Both the position numbers and the translations under genes were made by a program. From positions 531,946-595,945 of the forward strand of contig VZTI01001178.1 in assembly GCA_013397865.1 (NCBI GenBank): DNA of 64,000 nt, read 5' to 3'. Below, piece after piece: positions 1 to 11,516 of this stretch. How positions within the stretch are numbered: the first letter of the stretch is position 1; the number at the start of each line of letters is the position of its first letter. This stretch comes from Struthidea cinerea (lineage: Eukaryota; Chordata; Aves; Passeriformes; Corcoracidae). The notes under the pieces are model-generated. The model did no database searches and was not told the DNA's origin. It saw only the letters and a program-made list of their open reading frames with translations.

Positions 1-283
1 GAGAGTTTTTTAAAGTTTGATGTTTTTCTGAATGTGCAGGGGCTGGTGGGGTCGGTGTGCCTGTGGAATGACACGTGCAGGTACAATATTGTGTGACAGG
101 GAACAATAAAGAGAAAATCCTTAACCTCTCTCCTCTGCTGCTTTACACCTTTTTGGAACCTTCACTCTAAGGTGGAGGGAAGAGCTTCAGAAATGAGAAG
201 TTTGAAAGTCACAGGCTGAAATATTACAGGATTTTCACTGTCTTGTTTTTCCTTAAGGAAATACTTGGACAGTTTTTTGGAAA

Positions 284-333
284 ATGGCCTTGATGATCTT
301 AGAGGTCTTTTCCAACCTTAGCAGTTCTAAAAT
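284..333 (+). repeat. CR1 LINE 3'-end fragment
   Basis: The stretch reads 'gatgatcttagaggtctttt' followed by 'ccaacctta', the signature immediately before the CR1 terminal ATTCTATGA-type repeats. It is only about 50 bp and already diverged, an old 5'-truncated copy in sense orientation to ARHGAP32. Confidence 0.6.
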
Positions 334-1961
334 TGAGTTAAAATAGGAAATTACTGGAGTAAAAACAACTGTATTTCTTCAAGAGAGGATACTCCTTGTT
401 AGGTTTTTACATAATCCCGCATTAATGGCAAGGGATTTGGGATTTATTGGCTAATTCCAGATGCCTGGAAGTTGTCAGTCTCGGCCAGGCACAGAATTCC
501 AAGAAAGGAGCTCATCCTGCTGCAGTGGCACCATTTGTGCTGTGCTGGGTGTCCTTGGGGTGCTTTTCCCCTCCCCCTGCCTGTCCTTCCCAAAGGAGCC
601 TGGACAGCCAGGGCTGAGCTCCTCCACCTGCATTTTATCTGATGGCTGATTGTTCCAGTTTCTACCCTGGTGGCTCAGAACAGCCTTCAGCCCTCTGTTA
701 CCCAGGCCTGGATTTTCCGTGTGGTCCCCAAGGCTGCTGGCACTGGATGCTGGTTGTCACCTCTGCTGAGGCGGAGCTCGGGGCAGTCAGTTTTCCATGT
801 TCCTGGAGGCTGAGCTCCCTTGTGGGTTTGCTACGTGTGGAATTCAGTGAGGAGCAGCATTTCTGGTGCTCTGGGCCATTGTCCAGCCCCAAGGCCTGGC
901 CCGTGGGACCTGCACCCCACTGCTGTGTTTTGGGAAAAGCCAGTGCCAGAGGGGGGCTTGGTGGGAGGCCTTGTGCCCTGGGCTGAACAAACACTTCTGG
1001 TTCCAGTAATGTGCTAAGAAAATAAAATTAAAACACAGCACAAGCAAGCCTCCCAAAGCCCAGGGAGGGAACATTACAAAAGGTTAAAAAAAAACCCCAC
1101 CCAGCAAGATGATAGGAAAGGAAACGTGCCTGATGTGAGGATGAATCAAAATGTTTTTCAGAACAAAAACCATGGAACGTCTGTTTCCTCTTAATGGCAG
1201 AGAATTAAGCAGTTAACGAGCCCTCGGAGATGCAATAAACCTTTCAAACCAGCTGAGAGATGCTCAGGAAGGAGTTGAGTGAATTCCTTTGGCTGCTGTG
1301 ATGATGAAATGTGCTGGGGTCCCCTTTGGTGAGGCATCCACATCTCCAGCCCTTTGCACTTTGTCTCTTGGAACCACCTGGTACTGGAGATAGCGGAGGG
1401 AAGGAGGAGAGGTGATTGTTTCTGGAATGGGAGGAGTGTCCACTGCAGAGCTGGCTGTTCCCAGGCTGCACCTGGCAGCGGGTTTGAGCTGCTTGCAGCT
1501 GAGGCAGTGACTTCCCTGCAGGGAGGGTTTCTGGACTCACTGGCTGAAGACCCCACAGCTCAGAAAAGGACTAAAATCCCACTGAGGATCAGTGATTTTT
1601 GTTACTTGCCTGGGAATGTGGCATTGGAAAGGGCTGTGTGCTCAGCTGGAGAACCCAGCACCAGTTCTGGGCTCAGAGGCTCCCTGGATGGGGCTGCAGG
1701 AGTGCACTGAGTGTCACCCTGTGCTCACTCGCTCCCTCCTCCTGCCTCTCCCAAAGCTCCTGGGCATTGCCAGGAACCAGATGCTGGCCCAGGTGGGCCT
1801 TTATGGCTCTTCATGCAAACCACGTGTGCCATCGAGTCTGGTGTAATTGCAGGAGCCCACAGTAATTAACTGCCATTAGCAGAACTTCACTGTTGCTGCT
1901 GTTACATACTTCGAGAGGAAATCTCCCTTGGTTCCCTGCTGGGATGAGGCTGAGGTACCTG

Positions 1962-2403
1962 TGATGCCTTGAGCAGCCACCTAAAAACAGAGACTAGACA
2001 GGAGTAAGGGAATAAAGGCAGGTGTTTATTTGAAAGGCCTTCAAAGGCACACCCTGGGGAGCCAGAGGCTGCTGCCAGGATGGACCCCAAGATGGACGGC
2101 AGGTCACGAGTTCTTCACACTTTTATGGGTTTGGTTCATTTGCATATCAGGGTTAATTCTCCAATTAAAGCTTCAGTTTAATGATGTAGTTTCCCCAAGC
2201 TTGCCCCCCCCCTTTAGAGTCTTTGGTTTACACAGTTTGGGCCTAGGACGGTCTGACTGTTCTTCGAGAGCAGGCCCGGAGAGGCTTTGTTCTGTCTGCC
2301 TGGCATGAGAGAGGCAGAAGTGAACAGGCTACAACAGACTTCAGAGTTACACACCAGGCAGTGCAGGATTTGAAAAATATGAAAGTTAAAACCTAAGGCA
2401 TCA
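1962..2403 (-). mobile_element. Solo LTR of an endogenous retrovirus, antisense in intron
   Basis: The element begins TGATGCCTT and ends AAGGCATCA, a perfect terminal inverted repeat with the canonical TG...CA ends. It is flanked by a 4-bp direct repeat CCTG at 1958-1961 and 2404-2407, read as the target-site duplication. On the minus strand a TATA-like CCATAAAAG (complement of about 2120-2128) lies about 95 bp before an AATAAA (complement of 2025-2030), the order expected for U3-R-U5. No gag or pol frame is present, so it is a solo LTR of 442 bp. Four-bp duplications are typical of gammaretrovirus-like (class I) insertions; the family name was not determined. Confidence 0.8.
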
Positions 2404-3116
2404 CCTGTCTGGTTCAAACCTGGGTTGTGGTTTTGGATCTAGAAGCTGAAATCAGTTCCTGAACTGAGAAGTTTGCCTGCCAGGGGAGGGATTTCTGCAG
2501 CAGATGGGCACAGGTACCCGACAGACTCACAGGGTGGTGTCAGGAGCTGCTGTAGGTGATGGTCAGGGCACACTTGACATTTGCAAAATTAAGTCTTGGC
2601 TTGTGCTGTCATCCTGCCTTTTCCTTCTGAGGGAACAGGCACTGTTCCCTCCACGTGTGGGTGTACATCCCTAAAATGAGTATTCAGCCAAAGGCTGGGG
2701 GTTCAAAGGGCAGAGGGAGGTTAAACACACACCTGATGGCCAGGTGTCGTCTTCATTCAGAAATCTGAAAAATGAAGTCACCATTCTGGCAAAGGGCCCT
2801 CAGGTACAATTTTAACCCTCCTTGAATTTCAGTTCCTTCTCCAACCGTGCAGAATTCCCCCAGAATATCCATGGTGCTGGTATGGTATATTTAGCTTAAA
2901 GAACAAATCGTCCTGGTAACCTGATGAGGAAATGCTTGGAACAAGCCTGCTGGGATCTTTTCAAGGTGTATTAATTACTCTCACTGTACCCAGGCTCTTC
3001 CATGACAAAAGAGAACTTGAGGCAGAGCGTTGGTGCTGCAGCCCTCGGCTCCCCTGCCCGGCTCCCCACTGTCGCTCCAGGTTTCCTGGTGGGAATGGGG
3101 CAGACAGGGAGGGTGC

Positions 3117-3196
3117 TATTTATTTATCTGCCTCTTGCTGTGTTTGCTTCTTGATTTATTTGCCTCTTTATTTATTTGCATCTTGATTTATTTATG
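3117..3196 (+). repeat. Imperfect TTTATTT-based short tandem repeat
   Basis: Repeated blocks of 'atttatttgcctctt', 'atttatttgcatcttg' and 'gatttatttatg' form an imperfect tandem of about 16-20 bp units inside the intron. The hydrophobic open frame across it is a by-product of the T-rich repeat, not a gene. Confidence 0.6.
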
Positions 3197-5384
3197 TCAG
3201 TGGCCTCTACTGATTCCAGGGGCCCCCTCCTGTGGCTGCAGTATGGACCATTAAGGTCTTTGGGATTTGCAGCATTAGCAGATATTGCCACAACACTTTA
3301 AAACTTGGGAAAACTCCTTTGCCTGATCCTCTGGGACTCCCGCATGGAGGAAATGCTGCTGCTGGGGGCTCAGCCCTGTGCAGGTCACTGGTGAGATCTG
3401 TGACCATTGTACGGTGGTGGTGGGACAGACACGCATGGACATCCACAGGGTCTGGTTCAGGTGTGTCTGGCAGCCTGGGGTGCTCTTCTCCCACGGGGGA
3501 CAAACACCACCGTCTGTGTCAGCACACAGAGCCTTGTCCTTGTCCTTTGCTGCACGGGATGGAGCTGTTGCACATTTGCTGCCCTGCACAGTTCACACCT
3601 GGGCCCTACTCATCTCCCAGTGCAGTAGTGCAGTACAGTGCACACTTCAGCCCTTTCTGGCCACTGCTTGAGTAGCATAGAACTCCTTCCCTGTCCACTT
3701 CCAGCCTTAGAACTTTCTTTTTCAAGAGGTGTCGAATCTTTTTGCATAAAGGCTTAAGTGTTGTCCTCCAGAAATGTTTTTGAGACACTACGAGAATTCT
3801 GGGCCTCGTGTTCTGCCTGCTCTGCTCAAATCTGTCCCCTGTGGGTGACTGATGGATGTGTCCCCAGCGTGCTCTGGGTGTTTGTTCAGTGAGAACCTGT
3901 TGCCTATCCCAGCTCAGACGGCTCAGAGTGTCTGCTTGGTTCCTGAAGCCATCAGCTGTGGTCCTCCTCAGAGCTCACCAGTGTCGAGGTAGCGGGAGGC
4001 TTCACCTCCACTGGTTTTCATTCCCCAGAAAAGCATCACTGGGTTTCCAAGGCTCTTTGCTTAATGTACAAGGGCTCTGCTTGCCTCAAAGCCTGCCCCT
4101 GACTGGAAAATGGTGAGAGCTGCTGTACATCCCTGGGAATGTAACTCTGGAGCCTGGCTGGCTCAGTTCTGGCTGCCTCTTGGTGCCTTGGAGCATGCCA
4201 GGTGCAGGGTCTAATCTGCTCCAGCTGAGCCTGCGATTGACGTGCTGCAGGATTTACAGCTTTCACGCCGTCCTGTGCTCCAGTGCAGAGCAGACGTGCC
4301 TTTATCCTGGGATACACCTGCTGATTTCCAGGGAACCATCTGAAACGAGCCTTTCCTGCAGCTGTGAGGGTTTGCTGCCGGCTGGGAAAGCAGCCTTGTG
4401 GAGGCCGGGGGGAGCACGGAGCATCCAAGTGCAGCAGCCCTTGGGAGCAGTGCCTGGCAGATGGCATTTGCTGCGTGGGGTAAGGGGATTTGCCACATGA
4501 GCTGCTTGCAATCTGTGTCACGTGGCACGTTGACCAGACCTGGCATCTACAGAACAAACCGAGATCAGCAGAGGAGCTGCTGCAAAAGGGTGGCTGGCAG
4601 AGGGATCCACAGGGACCCCAGCTTTTTCTGTGAAGATTTGCTGATGCTCACAGGAGCTAGATCCTGATTTTCTCTCTGTGTGTGGGGCAGTTTTATGGCC
4701 TTTTGTAAATCCAGGGATTCGCTCCTCCTCGAGCTTACAGGGATGGATGGACACACGGCCTCGGCACTGGATGTGCGTGAGCCTGGGAAGCCAGCTGGAA
4801 GGAATGGGGTGGTGAAGCGGCTGCAATATTAACTTGACACCTGATTATATCCCCTGGGCTGATTTTTCCGTTCTGTCATGCCCCGCTCTGTCTGCACTTT
4901 CTGTGAGTGTGGGATGCTGTGGAGCTCTCCACATCCAGCCACGCTCCAACAGACATTGGGGATGAAATTACCAGTTGTAAAAGCTCTCCTGGCCGTGCTG
5001 CCAAAAGTAGCATGTTTATATTTCCTTAACCCAAGCAGGATAGGTTAATCCTATATAGATTTGAAAGATAGCATTTATTCCATTTTACAGCTCTTCTGGG
5101 ACGGGATTTCACACCACAGTTCCCGTGGGAGTTGTCATGGGACCTGCACTGTCTCTGTTTGACCAGAATTGGCTTTTTTTGACCTGATCCATATCCTGGC
5201 ATTTTCTTGTTAAAGCAGGAGCACCTCTGACCAGTTTCCACACTTACTCCTGAAGTTAAATTTCCTGCAGGCTTTCTCCCCTAAGGAGGACCTGAAGCCA
5301 TGGCCCAGCTGGGAGTAGCTTGTGGCACCTGCCAAGAGCACAGCCTGAACTAGGACTTCACTAACCCCAGCTGTTGTTGTTCAG

Positions 5385-5487
5385 TGCCCCAGGTCCTCAA
5401 GAGCTGCACTGAGTTCATCGAGAAGCACGGCATTGTGGATGGGATATACCGGCTGTCCGGGATCGCCTCCAACATCCAGAAACTCCG
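5385..5487 (+). CDS. ARHGAP32: ARHGAP32 exon: N-terminal part of RhoGAP domain
   Basis: This exon (103 bp; acceptor ...TTGTTCAG, donor GTAAGG) starts with the last two bases of a Val codon and ends with the first two bases of an Arg codon. It reads VPQVLKSCTEF, then the EKHGIVDGIYRLSG segment, then IASNIQKLR. The Arg in the IYRLSG motif is the arginine finger that RhoGAP domains insert into the GTPase active site, so the catalytic residue is intact. The IxxHG-x-x-GIYR pattern is diagnostic of RhoGAP domains, and the closest match I know is ARHGAP32. The exon carrying the start of the domain is upstream of the window. Confidence 0.93.
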
Positions 5488-8297
5488 GTAAGGACCTGCC
5501 TTGGAGCCCCTGGCACGGGCAGGGGCACAGCCTGGGCTTCCACAGGCAGAGTCATCCTGCAGGAAGCTTTCCTTCAAGATGAAGGATCAGGATCATGGTG
5601 TCACTGTGCTGTCGTGTTTCATTTCTGTTCCTCCTCACTCCGGGAGCCCTTTGGAGCAGCTGATGTTTCTCCCTGCTGCCTTGGGCTCCTGGCTTACCCG
5701 CAGTTAACTGGGAATGTGCAAAGGATACGTGCCTGAGTCTGGGGGGTGGCACTGCTGTGCTGCACAGGGAAAGGCCAGGAGTGTGCCCTGGTTAGGAGCT
5801 GTTCCCATCACAGCAAACCCTTTATTGTTTTGTGAGGCTGTTTTCCTCCTGCCATTTGGTGTGGGATGTTCTGTTGTGGAGCACTGAGGGTGCCGAGTGG
5901 ATGTGACTCATTCCAGCACTAGTCCTGGGCCCACGGCCTGGCAGAGGCAGCACAGGGGGATTTTCCATCAGCAGAGGATTTTTTGGTACCAGCTGTCCCC
6001 CAGTTCAGTGGGCAGGTTTGAGCTGGGACAGTGACTGTTCAAACCCTTGGACGGATGGATTTGTTCTGGTTCAGATTAATCCTGTTTCTCATCCCAGCAA
6101 GTCCCATTTTAAAAATCTGGTCCCAAGGCCTTGATATCCAGGATCCAAAGGCTCCAACTGGAGCTGTGACTGAATAAAATACTTGCCATTGCTTCAGTTA
6201 CATCCCTTTTTTCCCCCATTTTGACTTGTGCTGGACCATCCTTCTAATCTCTGCCCTAGTCCATTTTTTCCCTTTTGTGTTGCCAGGACCATTTTCTCCT
6301 TCATTGTGTATCAAAGGTGCTTTAAAAATGGTTTCTAAAATTGTGATGGCATCATTCCCTGTTCCAGTGCAGAGAATGCAGTGACAGCCTGTTTTCCAGG
6401 TTTCTGAGATGTTCCAAAGACAAAAGGGAGGGAGTACATGCCATAACTTATTGACACTGTCCCTGTTCATCACTACAGATTTTGAGTGTTTGATGAACGT
6501 AGGACATGTCTTGCTGCAGTTCCCAGTTGTATAAACAGGGCATTTCAAAGCCAGGGCTGCAGTGTCCTTACAAGTCAGTCACTGTGCTTAGGTTTCCCAC
6601 AGAAGAACTGGATCTCCTGGGTTTAAAGGGCTTTTTGGTTGGAGAGAAGGTTAGAGAATTTATTCCACGTGGGGGATTTCCATGGGACAGAGGTAGGCTC
6701 TTCGGTAGGGCAGTAGCTGCCTTTATTTGGCAGGTGGGCCAACAGAGCCATCGTTGGTTTGGGGTGTTGATCCCTGTATCCTGGTATCCTGGCTCTTTGT
6801 GAGAGCTGTGGAGTCGTGTTCTTTGCCTAACGAAATCTTCCTTTGGGTCAGAAGGAATAACATGTAGCTCTGGGAACAGCCAGTGCAGGGAGATGGAGGG
6901 TTGAGTGTAGTGGGGCATCCCTCTCTTCCCTCCACGTTCACTTCTGCAGGGGAACATCTGACCCAGTGTGAGCTTTCTTCCCAGGAAGAACCACCGGAGT
7001 AGGGCAGGGTATGGGCAGGGAGTTGGAGCCAGGGCTGAGTGTGTTTGTGTGGGGCGGGCTCGTGCCTTCCTGAGCTTCTCTGTGGAGCCAAGTGCAGGAA
7101 CTCAATTTCTGTCCCAGATGTGAGCAAGGGGGGAGTCAGAAAGTGCCTGTGGCAGTGGTGTGTGCTTGACGCTGAGGGCTGTGGAAAACTGAATCCTTCC
7201 CTTCCTCCTGTGCTGTCCTTGGGGTGAGGAAGGGATGGGCTGTTCACCCTGAGGAGGTGGGAACCTGTCTTGCCCCTGGTGTGGGGGGTGTGAAAAGCTT
7301 TCCACAAGCAGTGTCCATGTCCAGGGATGGAAGGAGCTCGTCCTGGTCCCGGGAGGGCTCAGTTACAAACATGCCTGATGCCCTGGGCACGTCCTGCTCC
7401 TCGGGCAGGGTGAGCTCAGGGGTTGTGTGACCCTCTGGGCACAACCTGCCAGCTTTGGGTGGGAGACAGGACAGGGACGTGGCCACCACAGCCAGCCCCA
7501 GCTGTGGTTGCAGTGCTGACAGAATGAGTCCCCATGGCTGTGAGCAGCCTAAAGACCCTGGCAGGGACCCCGAGGTTCTCCAGCTCCCAGGGCCTGGCTC
7601 ACCACGCTCATACCCCTGGAGCATCCTGCTAATTGGAAACAGCACTTCCCAGCACATACTCCAGCAGTGAGCCAGCTGAGCCAGCTCAGCCTTCTGAGCT
7701 CAGCTTTTATTTCATAAACATTGGTGATTTGGGGTTTTCTCTCTCTGGAAACCAAGGGAGTGCTATAGGATTTTCTTCATGTGGTTCCTGGCTGTCTTCT
7801 CCCTGTAGCAGAGGCAGGCTCAGCTCACCAGCTCATCCCCCAGGAATTCCTGCACTCCCTGGTTTCCATGTGCTGCCGATGGCAGTGCTGCTGGCATGGC
7901 TTTGTCATTGCCATTTCCAGGCCTTTGAAATGCAGAGGGACAGCAGCTTTCATCATTCCTATGGGCAATCCCAGGCACAGCCCTTGGGAGTTAAACTTGT
8001 TCTTGTGGTCTTGGAAGATGTTCTCTGGAGATTTTGTGAAAAGCCCTGATGCAGCAAAAAGGATTGCAGCCAGTTGGTTGTAAAACTAGCTGAAAATGCC
8101 TTATTAGAAAAAAGAAAAGTCTCTTTTTTGGAAAAAATCCCCACTGGCTGCCCCACAGCTGTGGGTCATGTGGCTTTGGTGACTAAGTGTTTTATTTTTT
8201 CCTGTAAATCAGGAAAGCCTTGCTGTAATTTGTGCTGGGTTTGATATCATTCCTCCTCCTCAAACCCCTTTACTCATTTCTCTGTTCTCATTGCCAG
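5488..8297 (+). other. ARHGAP32: ARHGAP32 intron, 2.8 kb
   Basis: Unique-looking sequence between two RhoGAP exons. The short open frames on both strands show no recognisable domain. I see no LTR or long CR1 copy and no alternative exon I could support. Confidence 0.7.
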
Positions 8298-8442
8298 CCA
8301 TGAGTTCGACTCCGAGCAGATTCCCGACCTGACCAAGGACATTTACATCCAGGACATCCACTGTGTGGGCTCCCTGTGCAAGCTGTACTTCCGTGAGCTC
8401 CCCAACCCCCTGCTCACCTACCAGCTCTACGAGAAGTTCTCC
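8298..8442 (+). CDS. ARHGAP32: ARHGAP32 exon: central RhoGAP domain
   Basis: This exon (145 bp; acceptor ...TTGCCAG, donor GTGAGT) completes the split Arg codon and then encodes 48 residues: HEFDSEQIPDLTKD, YIQDIHCVGSLCK, LYFRELPNPLLTYQLYEKFS. The motif L-K-x-YFRELPxPLLT is the second hallmark block of RhoGAP domains. It packs against the bound GTPase and holds the conserved Lys and Arg that stabilise the arginine-finger loop. It ends on a codon boundary, phase-compatible with the GAT (Asp) start of the next exon. Confidence 0.95.
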
Positions 8443-9108
8443 GTGAGTATGAGGCAAATGTGGGGCACTTCCCCTTTCAGTGGGGCTTCAGCTGGTACAG
8501 CAGAGAAAACCTGGAAGCTGGACCTGCCTTTGCAGGAAGCTGGACCTGCCTCCCACACTCTTCCCTCTCTGCTCTGCGTCAGTTGGGGGTTTTGGAGCCA
8601 TCAGAAGGGTGTATCGCCAAAATCCCAGCCTGACACTGTGCTGCCCATACTCCCAATTCCAACCTGCCATTCCAGAAGGGGCTGGCAGTGCCCCGCGGTC
8701 TGAGGGGCCTTTTCTGTGTCCCCTTTAGGTTACTCACAGGTGCCTTTGTCCCCTGTGCCACACTATGTTGGTTCCACTTGTGGGGCCCTGGCAGAAGGTC
8801 CCTGGCACACTTCCCATGCTTTGTAGGAATTCCCGTCTTTGCCATTTCCCAGGAATGGGATGAGAAGCAAATGATTCTCTGAGCTGAATGTCTTCTGCAG
8901 GAATTCTCTGTGCCATTAACATGTTAATGGCACAGAGAATTAACTCAGGTCATGAGTTACTTGGCCTTCCTTATGTGATCCATGTGCTGCTCTGTCCCCA
9001 AGACAGACCCTTGCCCAAGGGGGAGAAGAGCAACAAAATCCACCCTGCTGCCAAGACTGGCGTGTTGGGGGTTTATTTGCAGCTAAATCCTTTCCTGCCT
9101 CATTCCAG
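8443..9108 (+). other. ARHGAP32: ARHGAP32 intron with 40-bp perfect palindrome
   Basis: A 666-bp intron. The only structure noted is the perfect palindrome at 8902-8941, listed separately. Confidence 0.75.
8902..8941. repeat. Perfect 40-bp palindrome
   Basis: The 20 bases AATTCTCTGTGCCATTAACA (8902-8921) are followed without spacer by their exact reverse complement (8922-8941). Symmetry breaks at 8901/8942. A 20-bp-arm palindrome with no mismatch and no loop is very unlikely by chance. It could extrude a hairpin, and palindromes of this kind are often unstable, so its age and fixation are uncertain. Confidence 0.95.
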
Positions 9109-9191
9109 GATGCTGTTTCTGCTGCTACAGATGAGGAAAGGCTGGTTAAGATCCATGACGTGATCCAGCAGCTGCCCCCTCCCCACTACAG
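9109..9191 (+). CDS. ARHGAP32: ARHGAP32 exon: RhoGAP domain, middle
   Basis: This exon (83 bp; acceptor ...CATTCCAG, donor GTGAGT) reads DAVSAATDEERL, then VKIHDVIQQLPPPHYR. The LP-x-x-HY-x-TLEFLMxHL pattern, completed in the next exon, is the standard RhoGAP helix where the domain's LPxxN/HxxLL motif lies. It ends two bases into an Arg codon. The residues match my memory of vertebrate ARHGAP32 almost position for position, as expected for the most conserved part of the protein. Confidence 0.94.
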
Positions 9192-11408
9192 GTGAGTGCA
9201 GCCTTTGGGGTGTTTTGGACATTTTGTGAGAGGAATTCTGTAATTCCAGTTTCCCTCTCCAGACAGCCACACTGTGCCTCTGCATATTGAAAAGGTTTAT
9301 GGCTATAGAAGGTTTATTTATATTTTAATTAGCTCCTTCCCTAACACTGTACACTAAACATGGTCTTACTTCACTTCCTTGGAAACTCCGTGTGGGAGGG
9401 AAATAGGAGCTCGTTATGTCAGAGTAAGGAAACAGTTTCATTGTGGGGGGGCACAATACCAGTGCTAAGAGCACTTTAAAAAAAGTGAAATATAGCCAAA
9501 AAAATTCTCAGGCTTTCAGTCAAACTTGGTCAACTGTATTTTGTCTCCAGTTTGTCCCTCCCTGCACTAATAGTAACGAGCAAATACAGCAATGCTCTGG
9601 GAGAATAACTGATGTAATTAGTTATAGTAGTGTTATATATTAGAGTAGCATAATATGGTGTTTAAAAATCACCAGTTAAAATACTATATTCAAGCTAATT
9701 AGTGATAATAAGAACTCGTGCTGTATGGTAATGAGTCTTGACTAAGAACAACAACATTTTAATGGTCTTTAGTATCAAAAATTATGGCAGGGTATGGTGA
9801 AAAGGCATCAGACAAATTGGTATTGGTGATTTGCTTTAATAACTACATAGAATACAGTATGTTAATGAGACTTTAATATTAATAACTAGTGATGCATGGT
9901 AAGTAGCATTCACTAATTGTGAATTGTACTTGGTAGAAACAGCTAATGACAGTGTATGGTGGAAGTTATTTACAGATTAGTAACTATTTTAATTGGCTGG
10001 GCCAGTTGCCCTGATGTGTCCCCGTGGTTTAGGTGACCATTTGGGGTGAATGCAGGCGGTATTTGGCTATTGATACCTAATTATAATACTTCATCACAAT
10101 CATCAGTCGATTATTGTAATGTACGTTAATCTGCAGGATGAGTTAGGATTCTGGTCCAAGTGGTCAGGTGTAACACATGAGGACAGCTGTCGATAACTAT
10201 TTATAGTCATTTCTGCTAATAAATGTTTACATTTCAGTTACTGTGATGTGTGGTGATTAGCTGGACAACTGCAATACTGCAGTGAGTGGTATAAATAACT
10301 AATTATAAAAGTTACCTGGGATTTAACTGATGTGTTATAAACTACAACTGTGCTACTTGCTCTTTAAATAAGGTTGGTTAGTTGGTACAACAGCTGCTGC
10401 TTGTAGTAACTAATTGCAATACTGGTGTTAATTAGGGGGTGTGGCCCTTTCAAAAATAAACTGATCTCCTTCTTTTCCATTCACCTCTTCCCTGAAATGA
10501 TTTTTACTTTATGGGGCTGGTTAAACTGGGCACTGGTACCAGCAGCTCATCAGTCTCTGAGAGGGGGCACAACCAACACCTGGATGTGGAATGCTGTAGG
10601 TCACAGAGTGCTGCTCTCGTTTCCTGGGGTTTGCTTGGAAAAAGGAAAAAAACACTTTATTTTTCTTCCACTCAGTGATGAGAAGTTGCAGGCAGGAGGT
10701 ATCTGTTTGGTTTCCAGCCAAAGCCATTTTCTTCACTTCCAGTCTTGTGTATTTGTGGAATTTTGAGCCCCAAAACACCCTCCCTGCTCCATCTCACTTC
10801 CCCCCCAGAAAAGGACAGGCTGTGAGACAGACACAAGCCAGGGGCACCAGGAGGGTACAGCAGCATTTTCACTGCCACCTCCTGCTCCCTCCTCCCCAGC
10901 CTGTATTAAACACAAGAGTGCTCAATATTTAAAACCCACCATTTTTTAATGTGAACAGAAGCCTCTGAAGTTTAACCTTCTATCTGCCTTACCCACTGCT
11001 AAGAAGCCTGTAGCCAGGAATTTCCAAAGTAGAGCTCAGGTACAGCTGGCTGGTTTTCAGTATCCTGGGGTGTCTGAATCAATACTCCCCCCCTTCCCAG
11101 GATTAGCATTCCACATCCTTCTCTGTACATCCCTGAGCAGCCCCTCAGGGTTGCCACACACCTGCAAAGGGGTTTTTTCTGGAACTGTCCTTTCCTTGAG
11201 CGTGGACAAGTCAGGAGAGACTCCCCTCACCCCGGCGTGTGCCATTATTGCCGAAGCCACGTCCGCCGTGGGGCTGAGGGGAAGGAGTTCAGCGTTCCTT
11301 TCTGGGAGCTGTCAAACCAAAAGGAAATAATGAGCTGGGTTTGTGCTGTGGATCACGGCCTGGCTTTGCTCAGTGGTGCTGAACATTTGCCTCTCTCCTG
11401 TTTTCCAG
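9192..11408 (+). other. ARHGAP32: ARHGAP32 intron with AT-rich decayed repeat
   Basis: A 2.2-kb intron. Its first half, about 9290-10440, is distinctly AT-rich compared with its neighbours and contains the degenerate tandem repeat listed separately. The second half is ordinary unique sequence with no supportable gene. Confidence 0.75.
9600..10435 (+). repeat. Diverged satellite/minisatellite-like tandem repeat
   Basis: Degenerate copies of 'TAACTAATTATAA' and 'TAATAACTA-GTGATGYATGGT' recur through the tract. TRTGGT-centred words occur near 9654, 9722, 9791, 9895, 9956, 10020 and 10246. Several intervals are about 60-70 bp, suggesting an ancestral unit of that size that has since decayed. The TAACTAAT word reappears near 10070, 10300 and 10410. 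Unit length and boundaries are by eye. Confidence 0.5.
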
Positions 11409-11516
11409 GACACTGGAGTTCCTAATGAGGCACTTGGCTCGTCTGGCTGATTATTGCTCCATCACAAATATGCACACCAAGAACTTGGCCATCGTCTGGG
11501 CTCCAAACCTCCTCAG
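11409..11516 (+). CDS. ARHGAP32: ARHGAP32 exon: C-terminal RhoGAP core
   Basis: This exon (108 bp; acceptor ...TTTTCCAG, donor GTACTG) reads (R)TLEFLMRHLARLADYC, SITNMHTKNLAIVWAPNLLR. The block NMxxxNLAIVWAPNLLR is the third RhoGAP signature. The Asn in APNLLR is the conserved residue that contacts the GTPase switch and is needed for full GAP activity. Together with the arginine finger at the 5385 exon this indicates a catalytically competent domain. The exon begins and ends inside Arg codons, and both junctions restore the expected residue. Confidence 0.95.

Larger units (their letters stand above)
1..5384 (+). other. ARHGAP32: Intron upstream of first visible ARHGAP32 exon
   Basis: No exon could be recognised in this 5.4 kb, and the short open frames carry no family resemblance. 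It holds a CR1 3' scrap near 284-333, a well-bounded antisense solo LTR at 1962-2403 and a TTTATTT-rich short tandem tract at 3117-3196. The missing piece of the RhoGAP domain just before the VPQVLK segment must be in an exon upstream of position 1, because the exon at 5385 starts inside a codon. Confidence 0.75.

Noticed and set aside
2932..3254. Short frames with a membrane-like hydrophobic stretch
   Set aside because: Hydrophobicity comes from translating the TTTATTT tandem repeat.
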